36,918 bases of DNA. It comes from Prevotella sp. UBA1705 (GTDB lineage: Bacteria; Bacteroidota; Bacteroidia; Bacteroidales; Bacteroidaceae). Within the stretch, counting starts at the first letter, position 1, and the number at the start of each line of letters is the position of its first letter. Below, one piece after another: positions 1 to 7,026 of the stretch. The stretch lies in assembly GCA_002317385.1 (NCBI GenBank), contig DCJH01000056.1, positions 1 to 36,918 on the forward strand. Reading direction: 5' to 3'. Made by a program: the position numbers and the translations under genes. Under the pieces are notes generated by a model that made no database searches, had not been told where the DNA came from, and saw nothing but the letters and a program-made list of their open reading frames with translations.

Positions 1-1130
1 GAGTAGGTTTCCACTGGTTCTGGCACATTCAGGCCCAGCGCCTTGTTGATCAATGACCAGCGAGGTACCGAATCCCAGTCCACGAAGGTCACGGCGATGC
101 CGTCGTTACCGGCACGGCCGGTACGTCCCACGCGGTGCAGGTAAGTCTTCTCATCATCAGGGCACTGCAGGTTGACCACGTGGGTGACATCATCCACGTC
201 GATGCCGCGGGCTGCGACGTCGGTGGCGACAAGGATTTCCACCTTGCCTGCACGGAAAGCCTTCAGCGACTGCTCGCGGGCTCCCTGGCCCAAGTCGCCG
301 TGCAGTGCTCCGGCGTTGAAACCGCGATCGATGAGTTCGTCGGTGAGCTTCGCAGCCGAACGCTTGGTCTGGGTGAAAATGATCGTCTTGCCGCGGCCTT
401 CTGCCTGCAGCATGCGGGCGACCATCTCATCTTTGTCCAGATTGTGTGCGCGGTAGACCAGCTGGCGGATGTTGCGCTTGGTCAGCGAATCGTCATCCCC
501 CGGATCGGTGGCACGGATGTGGGTGGGACGCGACATGTAGCGCCGTGCCATGGTGATGACGGCGCCGGGCATGGTCGCTGAGAACAGCATCGCCTGGCGC
601 ACCGGTGGCAAGGCTGCCAGGATGCGCTCAACATCTGGCAGGAAGCCAAGATCGAGCATCTCGTCGGCCTCGTCGAGCACCACGTTGTTCACATGTTCAA
701 GCTTGGCCACTCCGCGGTTCATCAGGTCGATGAGGCGGCCCGGCGTGGCCACGATAATCTGTACTCCATGGCGGAGCGAGCGGATTTGCGTCTCGATGGA
801 CGCACCACCGTAGACCGGAATGATGTGCATTCCGTCGATGTACTTGGCAAAAGCGTTGAGGTCATCGGCTATCTGCAGGCAGAGTTCACGTGTCGGACTC
901 AGGATCAGGGCCTGTGTTTCCTTGCGCGATGGGTCTGTGCGCTGAAGCACGGGAATGCCATAGGCGGCTGTCTTTCCGGTGCCTGTCTGTGCCAATGCGA
1001 TAACATCGTTACCCTGTCCCAATAGATAAGGGATTACTTCCTCCTGAACGGGCATAGGATGTTCAAAGCCCAATTCATCAATGGCGCGGCGAATCTCTTC
1101 GCTAACGCCTAATTCTTCAAATGTCTTCAA
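1..1130 (-). CDS. DEAD-box RNA helicase, N-terminal part (C-terminus beyond window)
   Basis: ATP-dependent RNA helicase of superfamily 2, expected to unwind RNA duplexes in ribosome assembly or mRNA turnover. Reading from 1130 down, about 376 residues are present: Q-motif glutamine near residue 29, Walker A AQTGTGKT at 47-54, PTREL at 79-83, VLDEADEML around 151-159, SAT at 184-186, and motif VI HRVGRTGR near the window edge, so both RecA-like domains are present. The C-terminal tail lies outside the window. No ATG or GTG opens the frame: upstream codons run back to a TAG without one, and the family-typical N-terminus (M)KTFEELGVS begins at a TTG (1128-1130), which I take as the start. A TAACTTTG promoter element sits about 80 bp upstream. 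It could be RhlE-, DeaD- or DbpA-like; the missing tail would decide. Confidence 0.93.
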   Translation of the reverse strand, partial: MKTFEELGVSEEIRRAIDELGFEHPMPVQEEVIPYLLGQGNDVIALAQTGTGKTAAYGIPVLQRTDPSRKETQALILSPTRELCLQIADDLNAFAKYIDGMHIIPVYGGASIETQIRSLRHGVQIIVATPGRLIDLMNRGVAKLEHVNNVVLDEADEMLDLGFLPDVERILAALPPVRQAMLFSATMPGAVITMARRYMSRPTHIRATDPGDDDSLTKRNIRQLVYRAHNLDKDEMVARMLQAEGRGKTIIFTQTKRSAAKLTDELIDRGFNAGALHGDLGQGAREQSLKAFRAGKVEILVATDVAARGIDVDDVTHVVNLQCPDDEKTYLHRVGRTGRAGNDGIAVTFVDWDSVPRWSLINKALGLNVPEPVETY

Positions 1131-1210
1131 AAATAAAATTTTAATGTAAAATAACCGTAGGGACTACTTCAAAACGCCCTACCGTTCTGTCTAAGTCCAC
1201 CTTTCGGGTG

Positions 1211-1218
1211 CAAAGTTA
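1211..1218 (-). promoter_or_regulatory. Bacteroidota -7 element (TAACTTTG) for the helicase
   Basis: On the minus strand TAACTTTG matches the Bacteroidota -7 consensus TAnnTTTG exactly. No clear -33 TTTG is seen 19-21 bp upstream. It lies about 80 bp before the helicase start. Confidence 0.5.
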
Positions 1219-1333
1219 CGCATTTAATTCGGTGCGCCATCATCATTGTTCACTTTTTTTTGAATTGAGACGATAATTCCTTGAAAATGTGCTAAATATC
1301 GGGTTTCTACAGGAAAAATCCAAAATTAAGTCT

Positions 1334-1341
1334 TACTTTTG
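1334..1341 (+). promoter_or_regulatory. -7 element (TACTTTTG) for the PAP2 gene
   Basis: An exact TAnnTTTG match 22 bp before the ATG at 1364. It lies inside the longest possible reading frame (which opens at 1289), so the transcript would begin downstream of that start. This is the main reason for choosing 1364. Confidence 0.5.
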
Positions 1342-1363
1342 CAGCGAAAAGCAACACAACACC

Positions 1364-2341
1364 ATGAAAAAAACACATCTTTTGAATTTTAATGCACCTA
1401 TTGTGATCTCTTGTCAGCACCCATCGTGCGCTTGTCGCACCCGATATCCTGGCTCCGCCGCAGCCCTGTTGCCGTTGCAACTGCTGCTCGCCGCCGTGCT
1501 CTGTGCCCTCTTTCCTCAAGAGCTGAGGGCGCAAGACAGTCTTGCCCTGCACCCCGAGCCCTGCACCGCTCTGTGCGATTCCGCCCGCCACACGCCCGCT
1601 TTCTCCCTCAACGGCGACTCTGCCGCACGACGATGGCAGGCTAATGTCCCTACAATGAGGTATCAGACCGACCCCCACGAGCTCAGGATGCGTTCCCTCT
1701 GGCTACCCGGAGCCCTCTTCGCCGCGGGCCTGCTGGGCAACGTGAACGACTGGGCCGACGTGAAGACAAGGACCATGATGACCGACCTGCAGCACCAGTG
1801 GGGAGGCAAGACAGGCATCGACGACTATACCCAGTTTGCCCCCTTGGCCGCGTCGTTTGCCCTGCAAGGCCTCGGCGTGAAGTCGCGCCACACGCTGAAA
1901 GAGCACTTCTTCGTGGGGCTGATGTCGTTTGCTCTCTCGCAGGCAATCCTCGAATCGATGAAATACACCATCCGCCGAGAGCGCCCCGATGGGAGCACCC
2001 GCAACTCGTTTCCGTCTGGCCACACCGCCATGGCCTTCCTCGGGGCCGAGGTTTTATACCAGGAATACAAGCACGTATCGCCGTGGATAGGTTATGCGGG
2101 CTATGCCGTGGCTACGGGTACAGGACTCATGCGCATGTACAACAATCGCCATTGGCTCACCGATGTGGTGGCGGGCGCAGGCTTGGGCATACTCTGCACC
2201 AAGGCCGCCTACTGGCTCTACCCCAAGATTTTCCACCCGAAAAACCGCGCTTCGGCTGCTGCATCGACCTATGTGGTCATGCCTTATGCCGCCGTGGGCC
2301 AGCAGTCGGCGGTGGGATTGCAGGCTGCTCTGACGTTCTAA
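1364..2341 (+). CDS. PAP2-family membrane phosphatase
   Basis: Phosphatidic-acid-phosphatase type 2 enzyme, 325 residues, dephosphorylating a lipid-linked phosphate (phosphatidate, undecaprenyl diphosphate or lipid A type substrates) at the envelope. The three signature motifs are complete: KYTIRRERP (KX6RP) from K200, PSGH at 217-220 with the catalytic-site histidine, and R257-X5-H263-XXX-D267. The N-terminus has a long hydrophobic stretch around residues 30-50 ending in a signal-peptidase-like LRAQ, so the protein is probably exported, and the rest has several membrane-compatible helices. The chosen ATG (MKKTHLL) follows the -7 element by 22 bp. The protein ends in a short Ala/Gln/Val-rich stretch finishing in phenylalanine. 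The true substrate cannot be told from sequence; LpxE/LpxF-like and BacA-replacing roles are both possible. Confidence 0.88.
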   Translation: MKKTHLLNFNAPIVISCQHPSCACRTRYPGSAAALLPLQLLLAAVLCALFPQELRAQDSLALHPEPCTALCDSARHTPAFSLNGDSAARRWQANVPTMRYQTDPHELRMRSLWLPGALFAAGLLGNVNDWADVKTRTMMTDLQHQWGGKTGIDDYTQFAPLAASFALQGLGVKSRHTLKEHFFVGLMSFALSQAILESMKYTIRRERPDGSTRNSFPSGHTAMAFLGAEVLYQEYKHVSPWIGYAGYAVATGTGLMRMYNNRHWLTDVVAGAGLGILCTKAAYWLYPKIFHPKNRASAAASTYVVMPYAAVGQQSAVGLQAALTF

Positions 2342-2477
2342 ACGCCCCATTTCATCGAGGCATCCCCGCTTGTCTCATTTCCGTAGGGCTGCACTCTCTC
2401 ATCCGGCGATCCGATGGCGGGGCTTGTTCACCACGTCGGAAAACTTGAAATCTATCGTTCACAAAATGCCGCAAAAA

Positions 2478-2509
2478 TTTGGTTTACCCTCCAAAAATAT
2501 CTAATTTTG
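2478..2509 (+). promoter_or_regulatory. Complete Bacteroidota promoter for the LOG gene
   Basis: TTTG at 2478-2481, 20-bp spacer, TAATTTTG at 2502-2509. Both elements and the spacing match the Bacteroidota consensus. The ATG follows 21 bp after the -7 element, giving a very short leader. Confidence 0.7.
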
Positions 2510-2530
2510 GCGGCTATAAATCGTGCGACA

Positions 2531-3064
2531 ATGAAAATAGGAATCTTTTGTTCGGCCAACGACCATATCGACGCCGACTTCTTCGGTATGACCGAGGAAC
2601 TGGGACGTTGGATAGGCCAGAACGGACACCAGCTGGTGTATGGCGGAGTGGCCCTCGGGCTCATGGAGTGTATTGGCAAATCGGTTCACGAGGCCGGTGG
2701 GCAGACCATCGGCATAGTGCCCCAAATCATCGAGAAGGGTGGCAAGACGTCGGGCTATGTCGACGTGAACATCCCCTGTGACGACCTTTCCGACCGCAAA
2801 CAACTGCTCATGGCGCAGAGCGATCTCTTCATAGCGCTGCCCGGTGGAGTGGGTACGCTCGACGAGATTTTCACCGTGGTGGCCTCCCATTCCATCGGCT
2901 ATCACCACAAAAAGGTGGTGCTCTACAACATGAAAGGCTTCTGGGCATCGACCATTGCGCTGCTCGACGACATGCAGGCCTGTGGTTTTATCCGTGGCCA
3001 CTGGTCGGATCTCATTGCGGTGGCCAACTCGCTCGACGACATCAAGCGCATCATCGGCGAATAG
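2531..3064 (+). CDS. LOG-family nucleoside 5'-monophosphate phosphoribohydrolase (TIGR00730)
   Basis: Small Rossmann-fold cytoplasmic enzyme of 177 residues, in the normal size range. It begins MKIGIFCSAND and contains GGVALGLME and the hallmark PGGVGTLDE at 104-112 (PGGxGTxxE), which binds the phosphate and ribose and holds the catalytic glutamate. Family members cleave nucleoside monophosphates into base and ribose 5-phosphate (cytokinin-activating 'Lonely guy' type) and were often mislabelled lysine decarboxylase. The frame is open back to 2414, but the promoter at 2478-2509 and the family N-terminus both favour 2531. The gene stands alone, followed by a stem-loop 22 bp past the stop. Confidence 0.92.
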   Translation: MKIGIFCSANDHIDADFFGMTEELGRWIGQNGHQLVYGGVALGLMECIGKSVHEAGGQTIGIVPQIIEKGGKTSGYVDVNIPCDDLSDRKQLLMAQSDLFIALPGGVGTLDEIFTVVASHSIGYHHKKVVLYNMKGFWASTIALLDDMQACGFIRGHWSDLIAVANSLDDIKRIIGE

Positions 3065-3086
3065 CCTTCAGCCTCGTTTTTCGCTC

Positions 3087-3124
3087 ATTTCATCGGCCTT
3101 TCGATTGGAAAAAGCCGATGAAAT
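3087..3124 (+). terminator. Stem-loop after the LOG gene
   Basis: Perfect 11-bp arms ATTTCATCGGC (3087-3097) and GCCGATGAAAT (3114-3124) starting 22 bp after the stop codon. There is no strong U-tract after the stem, so it may protect the 3' end rather than terminate. Confidence 0.45.
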
Positions 3125-3260
3125 AAGTTGAATCCACCCTCTAAATTCTGCCGATTCTATCCCTTAGACGTGCCTTTGACCGAAAATCGGGCCAAAATGA
3201 GCATGTTTTCAATCGGCTGAAAGATAGACACTTGTATTTTATTGACAAATAGCGACGATG

Positions 3261-3299
3261 CGATTAGCACTTTATCGTGATACGATGAAGTGCTAATCG
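3261..3299. repeat. 39-nt near-perfect hairpin
   Basis: Outer arms CGATTAGCACTT (3261-3272) and AAGTGCTAATCG (3288-3299) are perfect complements. The inside continues with a T/G wobble and ATCGT/ACGAT around a GAT loop, giving an 18-bp stem. The arm resembles GCGATTAGTACCTTAT seen near 22193. Confidence 0.8.
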
Positions 3300-3301
3300 T
3301 C

Positions 3302-3346
3302 TCGCGAAAACGGCCTAAACGTTTTGCGTTTAGGCCGTTTTTGCGA
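3302..3346. terminator. Strong bidirectional terminator hairpin
   Basis: Fifteen perfectly paired bases (3307-3321 with 3327-3341; core CGGCCTAAACG) around a TTTTG loop. The stem is extended by a G/T pair and TCGC/GCGA to 20 bp. A-rich left and T-rich right flanks fit intrinsic termination in both directions between the convergent genes on either side. Confidence 0.7.
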
Positions 3347-3513
3347 TGAAATGGGGCTTATTGGCGGAGAAATCTCCAGGAAATGGCGAGCCGAATAGGC
3401 GGAATTCATAGTTTTGTCGCTATTCTTCCGCCTGAAACAAAAGTAGCTTTCTTCTTAAAATTTCGGAATAAAGTTGACATTTCCAAGGCCACTGGCCATG
3501 CTCGTGCAGCGTT

Positions 3514-5334
3514 CTACGACTCGGCAGCATGGTAGGATGAGCGCACCAGCGGGCCGCTCTCCACATGGAGGAAGCCCTTGTCTAAGGCTATGCGCTTGTA
3601 TTCGGCAAATTCTTCGGGCGTGATATAGGCCTCCACGGGCAGGTGGGCAGCGGTGGGCTGCAGGTATTGGCCGATGGTGAGGCGGCGGCATCCTGTGGCG
3701 AGTATGTCGTCCATCATCTCCAATATCTCCTCGCGCGTCTCGCCGAGGCCCACCATGAAACCAGTCTTGGCCTCGATGCCATAGTCGGAGATGATGCGCA
3801 GCACCTCCAGACTGCGGTCATATTGGGCCACGCTGCGCACAGTCGGGGTGAGTCTGCGGGTGGTCTCCATGTTGTGTCCCACCACTTGTGGCTGGGTGGC
3901 GAGCACCTGCTGGATGAGCTCCGGATAGCCCTTGAAATCGGGGATGAGCAGTTCTATCTTGGTGTCGGGATTCAGTTGGCGCACGGCCTCCACGGTCTTC
4001 ACCCAGTGGGCGGCCCCATAGTCGGGCAGGTCGTCGCGGTCTACCGATGTGATGACGGCGTAGCGCAGTCCCAATGCCTTGACCGATTCGGCCACATGGC
4101 GCGGTTCCTCGGGGTCGAGGGGGGTGGGGCGGCCTGTCGCCGTGTTGCAGAACCGACAGCGGCGCGTACAGATGTTGCCCCCGATCATGAGCGTGGCGGT
4201 TCGTGCCGCCCAGCATTCGGCGCGGTTGGGACACAGGCCCGAGGTGCAGATGGTGTTGAGGTGGTGGCGGTTCAGGATGTCACTGGTCTCGCCGGTCTTG
4301 CGCCTTGAGGTGAGGTCTATCTTGAGCCAGTCGGGCTTCTTCACGTGGGGCTTGCGGCCGAAGAGCAGTCGCAGGAACGGCTCCAGCTCCAGTCCGCGCA
4401 CAATCTGGCCGAGATCCACCCCCCGCAGGCGCTCCTCCACGGCCTCACGGGTAAACGCCGTGCCCCGCAGCGGGTGCAGCAGGTCGTGGTCCAGGTCGCC
4501 CAAGAGAAAGTAGTCGCCTATGAGATTGATGTTGGCAATGACGCCATTCTTCTGCTCCACATGGGCCTCGATGGTGCCCACATTGGCTATTCGCAACTGA
4601 CTCACCTCGGTATATTTGGGGTTTTTGCCATAGACGAAATCGTCGGAAGCCAGTTCCTGTTTCAGCGTGAGTATGTTTTGGAGGTCTTGGTCGGTGAGCT
4701 GCAGCACCTCGTTGCCGCACATATAATGGCGCGTGTACTCCATGAACGCCTCGATGCTGAGGTCGGTAAAGGGCGCGATGTTGTTCACGCGCTGGCTCAC
4801 CGAGGCCACGCCCTTGCTCTGAAGTTTCTGGTGCGAGGGCGTGAGGGCCTGCGAGAGGTGGTCGAGCCGGGTGTTGAAGAGCAGTGAGTTGTGGAGCACG
4901 CTGCGGTGTTTCATGCCGTAGAAGGCGCTGCCCGCCACTTTGCGGCCCTCCACGAGAATATCGTTTCGGCCCGACTTCTCGGCGTTGATTCCGAGGCTGC
5001 ACAGCAGGTCGGCCACGCGTTGCATATACTGGGTGAAGGCTTCGTTCACGTTTTCGGCCGATGAAATGTAGGAAAATTGCAGGCAGCCGGGGTCCGAATA
5101 GATACATCCTCCGCCGCTCTTGCGCCGGAAAATGTCCACGCCGTGGGCATGACAATAGTCCACGTCGACCTCGTTTTCGATGAGCTGGTTGCGCCCGAGC
5201 ATCACTGTGGGACCCACGCGCCACACCATGAAATAGTCGTCGTTGGTGTAGTTTCGTGCCACATATTCCTCTATGGCGAAATAGAACGGCAACTTCCTTA
5301 TGGTTTCGGGGTTGGGTATCAGGATATATTTCAT
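3514..5334 (-). CDS. Lipoate-protein ligase A - lipoyl synthase fusion
   Basis: A 606-residue two-domain enzyme. Residues 1 to about 325 are a lipoate-protein ligase: RRKSGGGCIYSD at 70-81, the lysine loop GRKVAGSAF with K132, and a C-terminal accessory region to about 325. It should adenylate lipoate or octanoate and attach it to a lysine of GcvH or E2 domains. Residues 328-606 are a full-length lipoyl synthase beginning KPDWLK: auxiliary [4Fe-4S] cysteines C363/C368/C374 (CX4CX5C), radical-SAM cysteines C389/C393/C396 (CX3CX2C), and the conserved C-terminal RSSY with S599. It inserts the two sulfurs into the octanoyl chain. Both activities normally come from separate genes; here the frame is continuous with all key residues kept, so the fusion looks functional. 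It has its own promoter at 5360-5390 and stands as a single-gene unit. Confidence 0.92.
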   Translation of the reverse strand: MKYILIPNPETIRKLPFYFAIEEYVARNYTNDDYFMVWRVGPTVMLGRNQLIENEVDVDYCHAHGVDIFRRKSGGGCIYSDPGCLQFSYISSAENVNEAFTQYMQRVADLLCSLGINAEKSGRNDILVEGRKVAGSAFYGMKHRSVLHNSLLFNTRLDHLSQALTPSHQKLQSKGVASVSQRVNNIAPFTDLSIEAFMEYTRHYMCGNEVLQLTDQDLQNILTLKQELASDDFVYGKNPKYTEVSQLRIANVGTIEAHVEQKNGVIANINLIGDYFLLGDLDHDLLHPLRGTAFTREAVEERLRGVDLGQIVRGLELEPFLRLLFGRKPHVKKPDWLKIDLTSRRKTGETSDILNRHHLNTICTSGLCPNRAECWAARTATLMIGGNICTRRCRFCNTATGRPTPLDPEEPRHVAESVKALGLRYAVITSVDRDDLPDYGAAHWVKTVEAVRQLNPDTKIELLIPDFKGYPELIQQVLATQPQVVGHNMETTRRLTPTVRSVAQYDRSLEVLRIISDYGIEAKTGFMVGLGETREEILEMMDDILATGCRRLTIGQYLQPTAAHLPVEAYITPEEFAEYKRIALDKGFLHVESGPLVRSSYHAAES

Positions 5335-5359
5335 AGTTTAGTCTTTGATTTAACGGCGA

Positions 5360-5390
5360 CAAATATACGAAATTATTGGTAGCCCGTCAA
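5360..5390 (-). promoter_or_regulatory. Promoter of the LplA-LipA gene
   Basis: On the minus strand a TTG (5388-5390), 20-bp spacer and TATATTTG (5367-5360), an exact -7 consensus, about 25 bp before the ATG at 5334. Confidence 0.65.
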
Positions 5391-5411
5391 CGAAAAGGGC
5401 TTTTTTTCTTA

Positions 5412-5560
5412 GACAGAAAGACAAAAAGAACAAATTTTTAAGGGCAATATTTATTAGACATAAAGACAAAAAGGGGATAAAAATAAGGGTGGCTTTTGAA
5501 GACATAAAGACAAAAAGGACATAAAAATAAGGGTGGCTTTTGAAGACATAACTACATAAA
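5412..5560. repeat. Left array of 44-bp units (facing the right array)
   Basis: Two nearly identical 44-bp units at 5457-5500 and 5501-5544 (GACATAAAGACAAAAAGG core, ending GGGTGGCTTTTGAA) differ at about 2 positions. A degenerate 45-bp copy comes before them (5412-5456) and a partial copy follows (from 5545). The complement reads as TGTCTTT/TGTCTTC-rich sequence matching the right array, so the two arrays face each other. Confidence 0.9.
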
Positions 5561-5647
5561 TCACATATTTTTGAGCATCCGATGGGATATGGAATTGCTC
5601 TGGTTGAGTGCTCTGCGGCACTGTAAAAATATGTTTTTATGTCTTTT

Positions 5648-5835
5648 TGTCTTCAAAAACCTCCCTTTAAAAGCCTGTCTTTATGTCTTTCTGTCTAAGA
5701 CAATCCCTACAGATAATATGTCTATTTTGTAGTTATGTCTTCAAAAACCACCCCTTAAAAGCCTGTCTTTTTGTCTTTCTGTCTAAGACAAAAACTACAG
5801 ATAATAAGTCTATTTTGTAGTTATGTCTTCAAAAA
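5648..5835. repeat. Right array: 88-bp direct repeat twice (2 x 44), plus partial
   Basis: Copies at 5648-5735 and 5736-5823 differ at about 7 of 88 positions, followed by the first 12 bases of a third copy. Each 88-mer starts TGTCTTCAAAAACC and is itself about two 44-bp halves. The first half is the inverse counterpart of the left-array unit. The region between the arrays (5561-5623) is unique. No gene lies in 5335-5862. Confidence 0.9.
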
Positions 5836-5862
5836 AACACTCAGGAGCCCTGGTCTTTGGTC

Positions 5863-6255
5863 TTAGAGGAGGGAGGCGAGGGCAGCTGCCTCGTTGCCCT
5901 CGAAGGTCTTGAGGTCGGTGATGGGCCTATGGTTGTATTCCACAAAGCGGAATATCTGCACCAGCACCTGCGACTTGTCTTCAGACACCAGCGCCTCCAG
6001 GCGGATGTTGCCCAGTCCGTTTTCCTGCGGCTTGTCGTTCTTCAGCGCCTCGAGCATAGCCTGCGGGGCGAGGTTCATGATATGTACGAGCTTCTCGCCC
6101 TCGGCGGGCACATACTCGCGAATCACGGCACTCATGGTGTTGCCGGTATTGTTCATCACTGCTTTGCCTCCGAAACCGAGGAAACCTTTCTTCACGGTCA
6201 GCTGACCTTGGGCTGAGAGGGTCTTCACCATCTCAAGTTTGTTGATATTTGCCAT
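5863..6255 (-). CDS. Uncharacterised 130-residue protein
   Basis: I do not recognise the family. The protein begins MANINKLEMVKTLSAQGQL, is compact, mixed in charge, without signal peptide or membrane segment, so probably cytoplasmic. It has a glycine-rich GFLGFGGKAV patch near residue 25 and only short hydrophobic stretches. Codon use resembles its neighbours. A short palindrome TGTAT-TG-ATACA (6256-6267) sits directly before the start and could be an operator. No clear TAnnTTTG was found upstream. Its 3' end is 28 bp from the 44-bp repeat region. Confidence 0.7.
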   Translation of the reverse strand: MANINKLEMVKTLSAQGQLTVKKGFLGFGGKAVMNNTGNTMSAVIREYVPAEGEKLVHIMNLAPQAMLEALKNDKPQENGLGNIRLEALVSEDKSQVLVQIFRFVEYNHRPITDLKTFEGNEAAALASLL

Positions 6256-6379
6256 TGTATTGATACATCTTTAAAATGAATAGTGTTGAGGGTTGTCGCT
6301 GCAGTTTTCGGCGCACAACGACATGGGGGAACGACTCAGAACTGTCGCTCCTCAGGGGTGTTTACTATCAAGATGTATG

Positions 6380-6790
6380 CTAACAGATGATGTGCCTCAG
6401 CTGGAACACGTAGTAGTGAGCGGAGGCACAGGGGCGGATCGGCGACGTCGGACGGACGTGGCGCGATGGACAATAGTTACGAAAAGTGGGATGGAAGCGG
6501 AACGCTGTTTCCGCTGCGGCCTGGCTCTCGCCCGGCTCCATGGTGGGGTTGATGCGCTGAGGACGTGAGGTTGGGGTGCGCAGCGAGTCCTGCCTGTTGT
6601 CCAACACGGCCTCATGACTGTTTTCCGAGCCTGTGATCTCATAGAGAGCATCTCGGCGTTGGGCGGCATCAACGGGGCAATCCTTCAGGTCGACGGCGCC
6701 CTCCCTCACGACTTTGCTGGCCGAAGCCTCCGCAGTGGTGAGGAGGGACAGCGTGAATATCAGCGAAAAGATATAGAAAAGTCGCTTCAT
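6380..6790 (-). CDS. Small exported protein of unknown function
   Basis: An open frame of 136 residues from MKRLFYIFSLIFTLS, a good Sec signal peptide with probable cleavage after an Ala-rich AEASA near residue 25. The rest is hydrophilic, Arg/Pro/Ser-rich and of low structural character, ending in cysteine, so it may be disordered or the 3' part may not be real coding sequence. An in-frame ATG further upstream (6838) would overlap the tRNA-Ser gene and destroy the signal peptide. It starts 30 bp after the tRNA on the same strand and may share its transcript. Confidence 0.45.
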   Translation of the reverse strand: MKRLFYIFSLIFTLSLLTTAEASASKVVREGAVDLKDCPVDAAQRRDALYEITGSENSHEAVLDNRQDSLRTPTSRPQRINPTMEPGESQAAAETAFRFHPTFRNYCPSRHVRPTSPIRPCASAHYYVFQLRHIIC

Positions 6791-6819
6791 CGGATGCCTG
6801 AAGTGATAAGGGAAAAAAG

Positions 6820-6907
6820 CGGAAGGTGAGGGATTCAAACCCCCGATACCCAGAAAGGGTATACCGGATTTCGAGTCCAGCGCGATCGTTCACTCTGCCA
6901 ACCTTCC
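6820..6907 (-). tRNA. tRNA-Ser (anticodon CGA)
   Basis: On the minus strand a class II tRNA of 88 nt: acceptor GGAAGGT pairs with ACCTTCC (6821-6827), the anticodon loop contains CTCGAAA with anticodon CGA, a long variable arm ACCC-TTTCT-GGGT follows, and the T-arm has GGTTTGAATCC (TTTGAAT rather than TTCGAAT). The 3' CCA is not encoded; the gene is followed by C and six Ts. Confidence 0.93.
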
Positions 6908-6921
6908 TTGAAAACTGGTTG

Positions 6922-6929
6922 CAAAAGTA
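6922..6929 (-). promoter_or_regulatory. -7 element (TACTTTTG) for tRNA-Ser
   Basis: An exact TAnnTTTG on the minus strand 14 bp before the tRNA 5' end. No -33 element is evident. Confidence 0.5.
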
Positions 6930-7026
6930 AGTAAAAGGATAGAGATATAGAAGGATTTAACATTAATTGACATCTAAATTGGTGCTGAACAGCGGAATTT
7001 ATGGGTGGGACAGGGATGGGATTCTG

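Larger units (their letters stand above)
3065..3513. other. 449-bp non-coding region rich in hairpins
   Basis: This lies between the convergent LOG gene (plus) and the LplA-LipA gene (minus) and has no convincing gene. It holds three stem-loops described separately (3087-3124, 3261-3299, 3302-3346). The rest (3125-3260 and 3347-3513) shows only scattered GCCGATT / AATCGGC words. Confidence 0.7.

Noticed and set aside
1289..1363. Upstream start for the PAP2 gene at 1289
   Set aside because: The promoter -7 element at 1334-1341 lies inside this extension and the added residues are not signal-like.
5412..5835. CRISPR array
   Set aside because: Units abut each other with no unique spacers, two orientations are present, and there are no cas genes.
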